A stretch of DNA of 64,000 bases from Valencia hispanica (lineage: Eukaryota; Chordata; Actinopteri; Cyprinodontiformes; Valenciidae). The translations under genes were made by a program, and so were the position numbers. The stretch lies in assembly GCA_963556495.2 (NCBI GenBank), contig OY747710.1:21955500-22019499 (forward strand), in the 5' to 3' direction. Shown here piece by piece: positions 27,301 to 41,700 of the stretch. The notes beneath the pieces are model-generated. The model was not told where the DNA came from, made no database searches, and was given only the letters and a program-made list of their open reading frames with translations. The first letter of the stretch is position 1, and each line of letters begins with the position of its first letter.

Positions 27301-30300
27301 ACGAGGTGCACAGCTTCCATGTGGAAAAGAAAAAGGATGTGAGCGACTTTGATAAGTCTCCTGCCCTCGGTGGTCTGTCTCAAGAACCTTCCCTCTATGA
27401 CATTCTGTCCTATAGTTACTGTTATGTCGGTATTATGACAGGTAAGTCAAAAGAAACGTCCTCTCTGAGTAAACTAGTTTATGTCTGCTTATATATTTAA
27501 CAGCAAAATCCTACGTTTTTGTGCGCGCTGATGTTGCAACCAATGTTCATTCTCCTTTGCATGATTTATAACCGATGTCTCTCTTTGTCTCACTTTCTGC
27601 CACTTGTCCAACATCGTGAGTCCATATTATTTAATATCATTTTCTGTGCTTGTAGATTTCATATATATTTCTGCTCTCTTTGTTTTCCCGCCCCTCTTTC
27701 CTCCTCCTGTGGCACCACTTTGTTCTCCGCTGTTGTCTTTTGTAACGTGCATTACCCTTATTGCCTGTTTTATCAATCCCTGCTGTGTTTTCTCCTTTGT
27801 TTCATCACTCCGTCTCTCTAAAGGCCCGTTCTTCCGCTTCCAAACATACATGGACTGGCTGAAGCAGCCGAGCCCGCTGGCCTTGCCAGGCTGGGAGCCT
27901 TGTGTGCAGCGCTTGAAGATGGTTCCAGTTTTCGGGGCTTTGTTTCTGGCCGTCAACTACTATTTTCCACTTTCCTACGTCCGCACAGACAAGTTCCTGG
28001 ATCAAAACATTTTCTTTAGGTATGTATTTTACTATAGTGACTTTCCAGTACATTTCTCTGTTGCAGATTTGTTTTATCATTGTAATATTATAACTTGCTG
28101 GTGAAAGTCAACATGTGAATTCATGAGATTAAAATAAAGAATCTAATGCTTCTAATTAAACGTCTGCAGATATGATATTTGTACAGCTGAAGTATTTTAT
28201 TTACAGTATATTGTAGCAACAGAGTGAGTCTGGCTGCAATATTCCCTAGTAGGACAATCTTGTTGGCAAAAGAAAAAGGGTTTTCTTTGCGTCAGCTGTC
28301 ACGGGGCCTAGACAGCCTTGTTTTTAAGACTGAACTGAATGAATAAATCACTTTTTTTCTTCCTCTCTATCACCAGGTTGTTCTACATGGTCGCAGTGTT
28401 TTTTGTGTTCAGGATGCGTTTCTATGCGGCGTGGTGCGGAGCCGAAGCAGGATGCATTAGTGCGGGTCTCGGCTGCTACCCTGAAAAGGCACTTTCAAAA
28501 CCTGGAGGAGGACCGACCGTGAACTACAGGTCGTTTTCTCATGATTCCATCAATAATGGCTGTGTTGTTATTATCCCATCCTTTATTTTATCAGGTTACA
28601 ACCAACAACTTCATTGTATTTTATTGGGATTTAATGTGATTGATCAACACAAAGTCTAGTCTTCAGACATATTTAGTAAACAGAGTATACCTGTTTGTAA
28701 TTTAATCTCCATAAATACTGTATTTCTGTTTCACATTAGTGAACAAACAGCATAGTGGAGACCAAAGAATGCAGCAGACGGGTCAGGGAAGACGTTTTGG
28801 AGAAGTTTAAAGCAGAGTTGGGTTATAAAACAATCCCCCAAGATATGAACATCTCACAGAGCTCAGCTCATTGTAGATGGAAAGAGTACAGTTAAAATAC
28901 AAATCTACAAAGACATGGGTGTCGACCTAAACTGAGTGTCAAGCAAGGAGAGAAGCAGCCAAGAGACGTCTGGTAACTCTGGAGGAGCTGCAGAAAAGGT
29001 TGGTTTAGGTGGGAGAATCTGCTGAGGATACAATTTTTCATTTTCGCCTCAAATCTGGAATTTTAATGGTAGAGCGACAAGAAGAAAAATAAGAAGTCTT
29101 TTATTTGTTTCATTTTCCTTCTACTTCACCTTTATACACTACTTTGTGTTGATCAGTCATACAATCCTAATAAAATACATTAAAATGTGTTCTTGGAACA
29201 TGAAATATGTATACAAGTACAAAAAGTGTGAATACTTTTCCAAGTAATGGAATAGTTTGTTTTTCTTTTATCATTGATGATGTGTTCTAAAAAATGATGT
29301 TTTTTCACTGCTTTGTGAACAGTCCTGATCCCACCACTGAAGAGAAATATGACTTCAAAACCATCCAGAACATTGATTGTTACAACACAGACTTCTGTGT
29401 GAAGGTCCGACATGGGATGCGTTACTGGAACATGACAGTGCAGTGGTGGCTGCACCACTACATCTACCCAAACGCCCCCTTCAAGTCCTACGCACTCAGG
29501 TAAGACTTATTCCTCTTTGGCAACAATTGCAGAACCCAGGGAGTTTGTGTCTTAATTCATTTCAGTTTATTTATATAGCACCAATTCACAACAGATGTCA
29601 TCTCAAGGCACTTAACAAGAAGTCATTTCAATACATTTATACAAACATTCCAATCAGTTAAAAAGTTTCCTATTTAAGGAATCCCAGCAGATTGCGTCAG
29701 TCATTGACGTGAGGTTGGGCAGTCTTGAAGGCAGAAACTGTGAGATGTGCAAACATCACAATATTTTCAGCCATCTTTTTCCTCATTTTCACTCATTGAT
29801 ATTGAAAATAAATGTTGACACCTGTTTTTTCTCAAAAAGATAAATTCCGATTTGCAACTAATACGGTTAGTATTATTTCTGGCTCCTAGTGTATAGTTAA
29901 TCTATATGAAATGAAGATTTAAATTACAACAATTTTCCTAAATGTATAAGAAAGAAAATCGATATGTATTTTGGGTTGTTTTGTTTTTTTTAGTTTCATA
30001 TGAGGGACGTAAAAACGTTTGTCGCCCATCTTTGGACTTCAGTTCTTCTCTATTTTTCCTGACCTCCTCAGGGCTGGATGGACCATGTTCATCAGCGCCT
30101 ACTGGCACGGATTACATGCAGGTTACTACCTCTCCTTCCTCACCATCCCGCTGTGCATCGCGGCAGAGTCTGCCATGGAGTCCGCTGTCAGAGCCAAACT
30201 GGGTCCCAGTGGGCAGAACGTCTTCGATTGGATCCACTGGTTCCTGAAGATGAGGGCCTATGACTACATGTGCATGGGCTTTGTGCTGCTGAAGGCATCT

Positions 30301-30477
30301 GACACCATCAACTACTGGATGTCTATCTACTTCACCATGCATGTCATCGCTGTCGGCTGCATAATATTGGGCAAGGTCTTCAAGGGGGGGAGGGGAGAAG
30401 GAAGAAAGGAGGAGAAGGGGCAGACAAGTGAGGGGGAAAAGACTGAAAACATGAAAATTGGGCAGAAAACAGAGTGA
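24357..30477 (+). CDS. mboat7: Lysophosphatidylinositol acyltransferase MBOAT7 (LPIAT1)
   Basis: Multi-pass ER membrane enzyme that adds arachidonoyl-CoA to lysophosphatidylinositol in the Lands cycle. Coding exons 24357-24432, 24995-25124, 27022-27148, 27285-27441, 27824-28019, 28377-28529, 29323-29499 and 30072-30477 give 1422 nt, 473 residues (human has 472). It starts MSPDELVYLGVLAASIPAGF. The catalytic pair of the MBOAT family is visible: Asn316 in YWNMTVQWW and His351 in SAYWHGLHAGYY, 35 residues apart as in human (321 and 356). SYSYCYVGIMTGPFFR and HWFLKMRAYDYMCMGF are further conserved blocks. The tail is basic and charged (KGGRGEGRKEEKG). Introns hold a hAT-type MITE (25759) and a Tc1 relic (28592). 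It looks intact. Confidence 0.97.
25759..26406. mobile_element. hAT-type MITE, copy A (mboat7 intron)
   Basis: 648 bp. Termini TAGTGGTGGGCGATAT and, inverted, TGGGGCTGGGCGATAT. Flanked by a perfect 8-bp direct repeat GTCCCATG at 25751-25758 and 26407-26414. No ORF of note inside, so it is non-autonomous. Same family as 41551 and 43297. Confidence 0.88.
28592..29251 (+). mobile_element. Tc1-like remnant, sense to mboat7
   Basis: The left end carries Tc1-family terminal sequence (TTGATCAACACAAAGT-type). The middle decodes in pieces to the transposase N-terminal part, such as RSAQLIVDGKS and a VTLEEL motif near 28980. The right end has GTGAATACTTTTCCAAG. Many stops; inactive. It is the only Tc1 copy in a plus-strand gene that runs in the gene's direction. 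Confidence 0.65.
29555..29633 (+). repeat. 79-nt interspersed repeat, copy 1
   Basis: Matches 61220-61298 at 76 of 79 positions without gaps. The core TTTATTTATATAGCACCAAT followed by a CTCAAGGCACTT block is a familiar tail of fish retroelements. It lies in mboat7 intron 7 (between coding exons 7 and 8). Confidence 0.8.
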
Positions 30478-32082
30478 ATGGAGGAACTAAAAAGACTAAG
30501 TCAAGAGTCCTGTTTCTACCAACAATCATGGTATTGGTCCAAGGCAATTTCTTCTTAGAAAAAGTCTGTTTTATTTAAAAAAAATGCAGTCAAGGGTCTC
30601 GTTTGTGAAATACCGTTAAAAAAAGAACTACTGGAGCTGTTTTTGTTTCTGTAGATTCACCTAAAATGCAGTGAGTAATGGGAGAAGAACTGGGAGAGTG
30701 AATGTTGCTTGTATTTGGTTGAATGTATCTGTGACCAAGGAAGTTATTTTCCTCATGTAGACCGAAAGTCCAAGCATGGTTTCTAGAAACTGTCAAATCA
30801 AAATGTGGTGACAGGTTGTTAAACATGACATTCAAAGCAGGAAAGAAGTGTTAAAAATTATAGAAATTTACTTTAGGAAGTATTGAAAAAAATTACAATT
30901 GGATGCATTCTTGTTATAAGTGTAGCACTTGAGACAAAGCAGCTGTTTTAGTCTGTACAAAATGAGTTTTAATTCGAACTGGTTTATGCTGAAGAAAGGA
31001 ATTGACAGCCAAGGTGTTTTTCTAGGTGTTGAATATAAACATTTCTGCTCTTTAACTTCTTCTGTGATCATGGGAATTCAAAACGTTTGTATAGTTGGCT
31101 CTTTTTTTCCTTCACTTTTCTCTCACTGTTAGCGCTTCAGATCCAATAATGAACATATCCGCTGGCATGTGAAACAGCTAAAGTCCATCTACTGCCAAAA
31201 TATCTGCACTGCCGCCTCGCATTATTCAGGGTTGGGACCAAACAGTTAAAAGGTTGTTTTCTTGTTCAGTTATCTGCCAAATGTTTTATATAATAACACT
31301 GTTGGGGGTCGGCGATACCCTCAAAATCATTTAAATATTTAAATTTATTTTTTTAAAGATTAATATGTTCGTGTTGGCAAAGCGACGCATATTTTCCAAC
31401 AGGAGCAGATAAATGAAAACAAAACTGTCACAGTGATAAAAAATAAGCTAAAGTTTACATCTTTTCCCCCATTTGTCATCATTCTTATGGATAAGTCGAG
31501 ATAAATTATAATTGAAGTATCACCAGGTCCTAATTACATTTGTTGATACTGTTAAATGTTTTGTATGTTTTCATTCCTGCTTGACCTAAACTGTGTAATC
31601 CTTTTGTCATACGTGTGTTTTATGAGGATGACTGCAGGTTGTTGAGACTTCACCATGCTCTGTTTAGAAATGGGATCATTTGAATTGCAAATTAAGTCAT
31701 TTTAGTTTGTCTATTTAAAACCCAGAAACAGTTTGTTTTCAGTGTGATGGTGTTACACTTTGGGTGTATTAAAAACTTCACCTATTTATTTTTTCTCCTC
31801 TGTATTTGTGTTTTAACAGCCCCTCTTGCTTGGAAACAGGATTATGTATAAAATATGGTTTTTTTCTCTACTCTTGTAGCCATATCTTTCTGTGATAGTT
31901 TGTTAATAGTTTTTTTTGCAGGTAGAAGATCATGTTATCAGACAGGGAAGTTAAGTTACACATTATTGAACACAAACACAGCTGCCTACTTACATCACAG
32001 TGGTTGCTTTCTTCATATCTTTCAAAACATTTCTATAACCTTTAACTTGAACACGTTCTTATTTGATTTAAATATCACTAGC
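30478..32082 (+). other. mboat7 3' UTR and intergenic region
   Basis: No coding exon seen. An ATTAAA at about 31769 is the best polyadenylation candidate, which would give a 3' UTR of about 1.3 kb. There is no AATAAA soon after the stop, so the end is unsure. Confidence 0.4.
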
Positions 32083-32493
32083 CATGGGCGGTTCTAGGCA
32101 GGGGCCAACAGGGGCCAGTGCCCCTGTAGAACAGATCTTGGCCCCTGTACTGATGAGATAATACTAAATCAGCTTCTTATCATGAAATGCACTGGAACAA
32201 AAAACATAGCTAATCGGTCCCTTGGACCAAATTCATTTTTTACCTTCACAGTTTTAATTTATCAATAAATTAAAAAATTAAGTTGCTGTATTGAAATGGG
32301 TTCGCTGTTTTCATCTGCTAGATCAGGGGTCTGCAGCCTGCAGCTTTGGAACCGTATGTGGCTCTGTGACACCCTTAATAAATTAAACGGGGAAATATTG
32401 CCCTGTTTTTTGTTTGCTTGTTTTTTGTTCTGTGCCCCCATGAAAAAAAAAACACTGGCCCCCCTTGGCGAATTTGGTCTAGAACCGCCACTG
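32083..32493. mobile_element. hAT-type MITE, second family
   Basis: 411 bp between termini CATGGGCGGTTCTAG and, inverted, CAGTGGCGGTTCTAG. Flanked by 8-bp near-repeats TCACTAGC (32075-32082) and TCTCTAGC (32494-32501), one mismatch. It has no coding capacity. It lies just before tmc4. Confidence 0.8.
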
Positions 32494-32775
32494 TCTCTAG
32501 CACATTAATCCATGTAACCTATATCTATTACTGCTACATATCCAGTATCGCCTGGTTGGTTATTAGGTTGTCCAAAATGCAAATCACTGATGTCTTCTGA
32601 AAATTTTTTGGGAATAATGCGTGACACATACAAGGAAGTTCCTGTGGGGTAATTTATACGTGGGTTAAAGTCCACACTGGGTGAAAACAGGGAGGTGCTT
32701 CATGGCACATAACACTTCCCTGTATAGAGCTGCTGTTTCACATTTTCCACTGAAGTTGTGGTAAAATCTATCAGA

Positions 32776-35700
32776 ATGACCAGTTCAGGTAAGGTGCTGT
32801 TTTTGAGCCTTAAATGGTTTATTTAATAAATTCAACTGAATGAAAAGCTGGATATTCTGGCTGTTGACATAGAATCAGTGCATGAAGCCCCTTTTTGTTT
32901 TGTATTCAAGCATCCACGGGAAATGGTTACCCTGCTAACCGGGAGTCACTCAGGTTACGCCGGGCTTCCTCTCCAGTGTCCACTCAGAGCAACCATGAAT
33001 TCAACTGGAGCACAAGCGCTGCTCAGGAGGAGGAACAGGGTAGTTCTGAGTCAACCCGAGAGCTCAGGAACATCCCTTTGCCCATGGCTCTGAAAAAAGC
33101 TGTACGGTATGAGAACTGCCTCTAAGGTTTTGATAGTTTAGGCCCAATAATAAATAGGTCAGATCATACGGAGTGCCTTATTGATGCCTTGCAGATGTAC
33201 AACAGTCAAACTATCTCACATTTTGGCACTTTATATCACCAAACTTCACTGCTTTTTAATTTGATATCGTGTGACCAACACAAAGTAGAACATAATCGTG
33301 AATTAGAATAAAAAATGTAAATTCTTTTTTACAAATCCGAAATATTTAGCATGCAGTTATTTGCATTTTGTCCTCCTGATTAAAGACTCCACACAACCAC
33401 CTTTCCCTGCAATTACAGCTGCAATTCTCAGCTAGCTTTGTACTTGGAACTCATCCTTTGTCAATTAGGTTGGGCTCAGTCAGGTTGGGTAGAAAATGTC
33501 TGAGTATCAGTTTTCAAGTATTCTCATTTGAATTTAGGTCTGGGCTTTGACTAGGCCATTCGAACACAGTTTCATCGTAGCTTTGTCTGCATGTTCAGAG
33601 TTGTTGTCCTGCTGGCAGGTGAACCTTCACCCTAATCTCAAGTCTTTTGCAGCCTCTGACGGGTTTTCTTCCTGGATTGCCCTTCATTAAGCTTCATCCA
33701 TCTTCCAATCGAATCTGATCAGCTGAAGCCACAGCATGATGCTACCACCATCATATTTCACAGTGGAGTTGGTGTGTTCAGACACAGCGTTTTGCGTGTA
33801 GGCCAAAAAGTTGCATTTTGGGTCTCATCTGGCCAGAGCTTCTGGCCCACTCTTCCATAAAGGTCAGATTTAGGAAATGCAAAACTAAGATGGATTCTCC
33901 CAACTGAGCTTTGGATCTCTACAGCTCCTCCAGAGTTACCATGGGCCCTTTGGCTACTTCTCTGATCAGTGCTCTCCTGCCCTGGTCAGTCAGTTTAGAT
34001 GCTACGCCTTGGGAGATGCAATACTCAACCCTAAAGAAATTATATAAAAGCCTAGCCTCATTTAAAAGTAATTACATGTGTTACTTCAGGCCTGTTAGGT
34101 ATATTATTGCCTCTTTAAAACAGTGTCTGGATAAGCTGAGAGCAGTAACTAGGTTCTGTAGCCTTGATTCTGTGAATTTTATTTGTTATATTTTATGATT
34201 AATAGATAGGATTTGTGTAAACTGAAGACATAGATTTTTTAATTGTCTTTTCAACTGTCTAAAATTCAAACAGTTTTTGTTTAACAAATGTTAAAATCAT
34301 TGGAAAACTAAACAGATGTTTCTATCAATTATAGGCAGGCGCAACAACTGCAGGTCCCCGCTCAGTACAGTGGAGGATCCTGGAAACACAAAAGGACCAC
34401 GTTTTTGCGTAAATTCAACAGCACTGTCAGAGAGTTTCTTCATTTTTTCTCTCTGTGGGGCAGGTCCTTGCAAAAAATTGGAGGTAGGCATCTAATTTAT
34501 GTCTGCAACCGGCCCTAAATGGAAAACGCTCCAGCCGTCATGTCAAACTTCACTCTCTTTGACTCTACAGGGAACTTTGGGGGTGGTGTCCAGTCTTATT
34601 TCATCTTCCTTCGGTTCTTGGTGGTTCTCAATTTTTTCTCCTTCCTACTGATTGCTGGATTCGTCCTCATTCCCAGCATCGTGTTCAGATCAGCGGGGAC
34701 CAAGCCAGGGACCAGCATAGGTGACGTTTTTGTCAGCAACCCTCCATTCTGTTCTCACACAGAGGTTTCAGTTGGATGTTATTTTACTTGATATCAGCCT
34801 TATTTCCTGTGCTCTCATCATAGGTAGTTTCTTTTAATAAAACAGGAAGCAATTCTCAGTTTCATCAGACAGTTTCCAAGCAACAACCACACAGAGCCTT
34901 TATGATCCGAGATTAATAAAATATGCAATAACACAGTCACCAATGATGTATTCATAGCTGTTGACTACTGTGTTTTTCAGATGAAGAGGAATGTATGAAC
35001 TATAACCCTAATCCTCAAGGCTTGGTGGTCTTCTATGAGTTCTTTATTAATTTACTCTCAGGAACGGTAAGAAACTATGACAAAACCCTACAAACATGAC
35101 TGACTTGCAGAATGATTAGTTTGTTATCCACTGTGTTTTGGACTAATAGTTAGATTTCACATGGTAATTGTATGCTTCATTATGCAACATTTTACAATAC
35201 AAACTAATCCTGCAGCATGTCAATGGTCTGTCAAACAAATTAGAATACTAAATACAAATATCCTGAGTAAACACAAAAAGCTCTTTTGCATGATTTCATT
35301 TATTAAAGGAAGATGCTACCCAAACCAAAAAGACCTGATGTGGAAAAAGTAATTACCCCGCTAAACCTAATGACTGGTTGTGTGTCCCATGATGGGAACA
35401 ACTGTGTAGGAGTTTTGGGACACTCCTCTTTGAAGGACGGCTTTTATTTGGCCACTTTAGAGAGATTTTAAGCATGAGGGCCTGTTTAAGATCACACCAC
35501 TCAATTGGGTTTAAGTCCAGGCTTTGACTAGGCCACTCCAAAACCCTCATTTTATAAATCCTTAAAGGACTGGCTGAGATCTGAGAAATAGAAAGCCCTG
35601 AGCCTAGAGGTTGTACATGTGAGAAACCTCTTGAACATCCATCCATGTTCTGCAGCTGTCATTCATATGCAGTGTTGCAGTTACCTCTGATCTGTCAAAT

Positions 35701-38700
35701 GTTGACATTTTGAGTTAAAGTAGAAGTAGCTGAACAGTTTGATGTTTAAAACACCTTAACATTTCTGCAATTTTCGCCTGAAATGTTTTAAAGACGCTTA
35801 CCCAAATTAAAATTAATGCTGTTCTTGAACCATTTGGAGTTCAGGCGTGGCTGGGGTCTGAAAGAAAAAACTCAAGTTTCTCCCACAACAGTCATGATAT
35901 GTTAGTAATATGATTAGTAATAGTAAAGTAATATGATTTTGAATACACTGGAAAATATTAAATTTTATATTCACCTATTTATCTTTTATAAATACAAGCT
36001 TTAAAAGTGGCTTCACAATGGAGTGGTGGACTAACACACACTGGGTCTAAATGGGGGGGTATTATGCTTCTTCCAGGCACATATTACCCTTCTATATCAC
36101 ACTCCAATAACATTGTCACCTTAAGTCTTTTAAAAGTCCGTCATATATAAAAATCCACCTTAAAGAAATTTACTTCCGTATTGGACGCCTTGATTTTCGC
36201 CTGTGCCACTCTAAGACCCTCCTACTCTTTCTGACACTCCCCCTTCAATTCGTCACATACCGTGCATCATCGCAACATGCACGGAGTCGGAAAGAAAATC
36301 CCACAAAAGACGCACAGCTGCAGCTGGTGTGTTATAATTACTGCACCTGGGACTCAGCCGGAGTTGTTTGAGGTGGGGAGGGGTGGGGAGCTCTGCAGGG
36401 GCGAGGCTCTCGGCTGAGTACGTAGGGTCGGAGGAGGAGATGGGTGGAAAAGGCGGGGATAGGTGGGAGCAGGCGTTTCAGCAACCCCGAGAACTCAAAG
36501 ATTACTCTAACATGAGTGAATGGGTCAGAGCAACACTTCAGGTATGTTTTTAATGAGGGAAAGACAGGTTCTCAGGATATTAAGCTTCAGAAAGTCCATT
36601 TTGCATAAACCCCCCTTTTAAGTATTCCCTTTACGACAGTCATAAACCAAAAAAACCGAGTATTTTGCACATGTTTTTCTAACTAAAGGTCCAGGGTGGT
36701 CAAATGTGCAAGAAAATGCGCCCTCTCCAGGGTGAATGCATAACACATCGCTGTACACCTCTGATAAAAAAGAAACAAAACAAAAAGTGGTCAGAATCAC
36801 TACTGTCTCGTTTCTAACAAAGCCCAGACGATTTCCTCTATGTTATATTTTGTTTTAGAGGTCTTTGCCACGTTGCGGAAAGGATCTCTTACTGGTGTGT
36901 AACTGTGTGTAATAATATAACATCTGTGTTGGATAAGTTCATTTATGACTTAGCTTTAAGTCCTGTGATGAAGCCCGTCCCTCATCTGCCTCTACAGGAT
37001 TCCATTGGCTATTTGATGCTTTAATCATCATTGTTCTGTGCCACGACTGGTTTGAAAGACACACTTAAGATAGTAAGATGTCAGTCAAAATCCAGCACTT
37101 CTGGTCATGCGCAGTGGCTAATCTTAACATGCTAACCATGAAAACATTGAGATAAATGCTTGCAAGGAAGGAATTTACTAAGGTTTTCAGCGGCGGATTA
37201 TGTTGGACTGAGGATGTCAGACTTGTTGTGGACTATTTTATTGGAGGACATTAACTGGACCCTTGTGGATGTAAAAATACAGTTTTTTGTTCGAGATGGC
37301 ACTGATATGAGGTTACAAATGGTGACAAAAGCGCTTGCTGTGTCTACAGTAATGATTGTATCCTTAATTGGAATACATCTTTGGAATCTCAAGATTCTTA
37401 GCTTTCCAAATATGAATAATATGTATATATACATTGAAAAGGTGTCCAGAAAAAAGGCAGATTTGACCCCAGAAGTATGCAACATCCCGCCCACGGGACA
37501 TAGAAATGATGAAAGTGAGATATAAAAGTCATGTTATTTAAAAAGTAAAAGCCGATACCGATAATTTCCGATATTACATTTTAATGCCAATATCGGCTGA
37601 TAATAACTGGACAAACAGCCAATAATGTCTGGGTTTTTTAAGCAGTGACTTATGGGAGGTGTAACAGCTAGCTGGGCTGCAGCGCTACTACAAGGTTGTT
37701 TGTAACCAAAAACTAAGATTTGGTTTTATCTGTTATTTCTGTTTTAGTCCTTCTCTGTATCAGTAGTGTTAAACAACATTTTCTTAGCATTTCCATTTAT
37801 GAAAAAATACAATGTTCTTCTAGTTGTGTGATGTTTTTGTGTTTAGGGTTACTTATCCTTCAGCCACCACAAGCAAGGAGGGGGTGTAGCACGGCATGTA
37901 CAGCTGTATTAATGTTCCTTCATAACTACCCTCTCCTCTCATCAATACGCAGGGTTTTATGGAGTATTCATACCTGTTTTACGGCTACTACAACAACACC
38001 ATGGTGGAGGACAGTAGCTTTTCTTACAACATCCCCCTTGCCTATCTGTTTACTGCTGTCTTCTACTTCGCCTTTTGTCTCATTTGCATCATAGTACGGT
38101 GAGTCACATTTCAAACCTTTCTAGACTTACTACTAAAAGATAAACACATCATGGTGTCTGTTGTTGTTGAGATGGACATTTGCTCAAATGCAGAATGGGC
38201 AAAGCAGCTCGAGTTGCAGTGACAACCGGAGGCACCAATGTAAGCAGCTACAGCTTAATCGTCTTCACCGGGTGGGACTACGGCTGCCTGGGAAGCAAAG
38301 ACACCAAACTAAAACAGAGGAATATCTACTACCGGCTGCAGGTCAGGAGAAAAGCTTGCCGGGTTAATTTGTAGCCATTAAGGGCAAGAAGAACAGAGGC
38401 GTTGTGAAGATGTTGAAGTTTTTGTCTCTCACTCGCTCGTGTCTCACTTGGTCAATGTTAAACTAAATATACAATATTCAAATGAAATGAAGAACAAACT
38501 AGTTTTTTATTTTTGTAGAAAATACATTTTAGATCTGAAATACAGAAAAGCGTCTTTTACATTTATATTATTAAAAGAAAAGCTTTACAATGTGTTGTTT
38601 ACTATTGTCTTTTATGTAGAGTCTATTCAGAGCAGCAACTATGGGATGATCTTTTCCTTTGAAGACACTTGGTGAATTTGCCCACATCTGCTTTTAAGGA

Positions 38701-41700
38701 AAAGTCACTAAATGTTTGGGGTTTCTCACGATTAAATATTTTAATTTAATACTGTGTAAAACCACAAACATTCATTGTTTCAGGTTAAAAAAACAACAAC
38801 AACTGGCTAATAAAAGACTATTTTGTGCGGTACCTAACATTTTCCATTTTTAGAAGCTGCTAATTTGTCTGCATCTTTTCTGAAAGGCCTCACATCACTG
38901 AAAGCAAAGCCTTAAAAAAGTGCATTAACTGATTGCCCTTGTGGGTCACATCGGTACCATCCTTGAATTGTGTTTGTGGGCGGCACAAAATCACTCCGAA
39001 GGCTGTAAACAGCCCCAAAACACTGTTGCTCTGACGGACTTGTCTTTTCTGTCTCCGTCAGGTGGATCTGGAGGAGGAGCGCCTCAAGAAGCAAGCAGCT
39101 TCACTAACTTTGTGTCGCAAAATTACTTTATACTCTCTGCGTGTTTTGATGTTTCTTGTTGCACTCGGGCTGATTGTAGCAACCTTCTTTGCCATCGCTC
39201 ATGCGACTCAATTCAGCCAGGTAAATTGTGTAAAACTTGCATCATGGATACTGAATGTTAAAAGTATTGGCTTATCATTTGTGTCCAATTCCTGTCCAAC
39301 AGCAAAACAGCACAATGGAAGGGATCCTGGGTTTGTTTTACGAGTATCTGCCGTCCATTGTCATCACCACAGGGAACTTCTTGGTGCCTCTGCTGTGTGA
39401 CCAAATCGCTTTACTAGAAAAATATCCTCCCAGCGGTGCTGTGATAATGGCTCTGTTAAGGTTTGCAGTGTTTCTTCATTTCTCTGTGGCAATGAGTATT
39501 TAGTCACAGTTTTTGGATTTTATCTGTGCTTTTGAATTTTGAAGAAACAGGACAAAATGAAAGCAAATCAGCAGATGAACGCATCTTCCAAATCTGAAAA
39601 ATACCTCCCCGTCATGAAAAAAAACTTGTTTTAACATATACTCTTTTAAGACAATGCAAATGTCTGGAAAACAGTTATACCAGGGGTGTCCAAAATGTGG
39701 TCTCTAGGTCATTTGTGGCCCTTTGAATAATTTCATGCAATTCAAGAATAGTACAAATTTGAGTGAGGTTTTCACAGGAAGTTTTCTCAAACGAGGACTT
39801 TGGCGCGTCCGTTCATCAAACCTGATTAAATACAGTAAGCATATTTGAAGAGAGAGTTAAAGAAATCCTGTTTTTGTTGCTAAGAGTAGACAGAAAAATT
39901 TCTAGTTCGAGAAAGAGAAAACAATCAGGCCCATTTAGGAAATTGTTTGCCTTTTTTTTTAATATGCAAACCCAAAATCCAAAAAGTCCTACCTCCCAAG
40001 CAGGACCACTTTCAGGGTAGATTTCTACCCGGTTTTGTCTGATTTGGTCCTAGAACCTGCAGTGGGAACACAGGAGGGAGAGAAACTACCCCAGAAAAGG
40101 TTCCTGCAATGGAAACACCTTTGGTGACATGAATCCAAACACCTTTGCTTCTTGGTTATTTTGAATAATGTAATGTTTCATATTGCTTGCTTAATTGGTG
40201 GTTTTGATTTTTTCTAGCTAAATTGCAGTGGCAAAAATATTTTTTTATGGAGCAGTTCAGGCATCAGCTAATCAAATCATGTGGTAAATCAATTCTCTGA
40301 TCTTTGGGGTTTTTGCATCAGTTTAAAGCTCCATCACTGAGTAACAATGCATTTGTTACTCACACCATTTTAAATATGCCAAAGCCTTAAAAGGAATCGC
40401 TGCTTTAGACAGGACAGTCAGCCTCCATGAAAGCAACAGTGCTAGATGAGCTTAGATGGGAAATGCCAGTCTTTTTCATAAAAGTATGAATCTGTATTGT
40501 AATCTTAGTTACGTCTTTTTTTTCAGGGCAGTAGTCTTGCGTCTCGTCAGTCTGGGCATCCTTCTCTACACCCTGTGGAGTCAGATCACCTGCCATGGAA
40601 ACACAAACGAGTGTAAACTGTGTAAATACAACCAGAAAGAATACCCGGTAATTACTTTGTTTGTGTGCTGAGCAGGGCTTCAGTGAACACGTAGTTTAAA
40701 CGATGCGTCAGCTGTGCAACCCAACCAGAACAGACTTCTTCATGTTCTTCAGGCTTTAAGAGGCATGCATGTTTTTCCCCCTCTTTAGTGCTGCTTTGTT
40801 TTCCTTTTGTTTAAGATGTCCGTTCATTTTTCTCTCAGCTCAATGCAGAGTTCACACTGAAGCTTTCTGCTGATAAGGAGAAAGAGTAAAGGAAAAATGA
40901 TCAGTATAAATGGATGCCAGGTTGTCTCAGGCTTCCCACAAACAAAAAGCAAAATATGTTGCGACCAATAAATAAATACAGGGTTGCAAAACATATTTCG
41001 ATCAATATGTTTTCAAATATTTGTTTACTACTGTAGTGTTTTGTAAAACCTAAAATCTATACTATAATTACAGACTCCACGAGGAAAAGTTTTGCCATTT
41101 CCACAGTTTCTACTTCATTACTTACCCATGTACTTAAACCATAGTGTAAAGACTTTTTATCCCCATAATTTATGATAATACTAAAAAGTCATAACAAAGC
41201 TCATGTCTGATTGTATGTAAATATGTTATTATAGTATCTAAAAACGTGATATTTTACACCCTATTTTAAAGAAAATCCAAGACATCAAACTCTAAGCGAC
41301 CGTCTTTAAGGATGTTTCATTGTCAGAATTGCTTACAGTAAAACCTATCAGACGCTTACAAAGCTATGACATCATCATCTAGCCTGTCACAATTTTTACA
41401 GAATGCATACCTCTGATTTTGGAGAAAGATTTAAAAAACATTTCTCTCTCATTATTCTGCCACTTGACTAATATTAATAATTTAGTTAATCTTATATGAC
41501 CTGAAACAGGAAAAGTTTAGTCTGATTTAATTATTTTAAATCCCTCTACCTAGTAGTGGGCAATATATACGGTATAAATTAGAAATTATATCTATTTAGC
41601 CAACGGTAGAGATTTTGACTATACCGGCCTACTGCGATTGCGGATTTTAATGACGTTATTAAGCTGTGCAGTACTTACTTTGTACCAGGTACAAATACTG

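Noticed and set aside
30112..30342. Minus-strand frame opposite the last mboat7 exon
   Set aside because: Shadow of the conserved mboat7 coding sequence.
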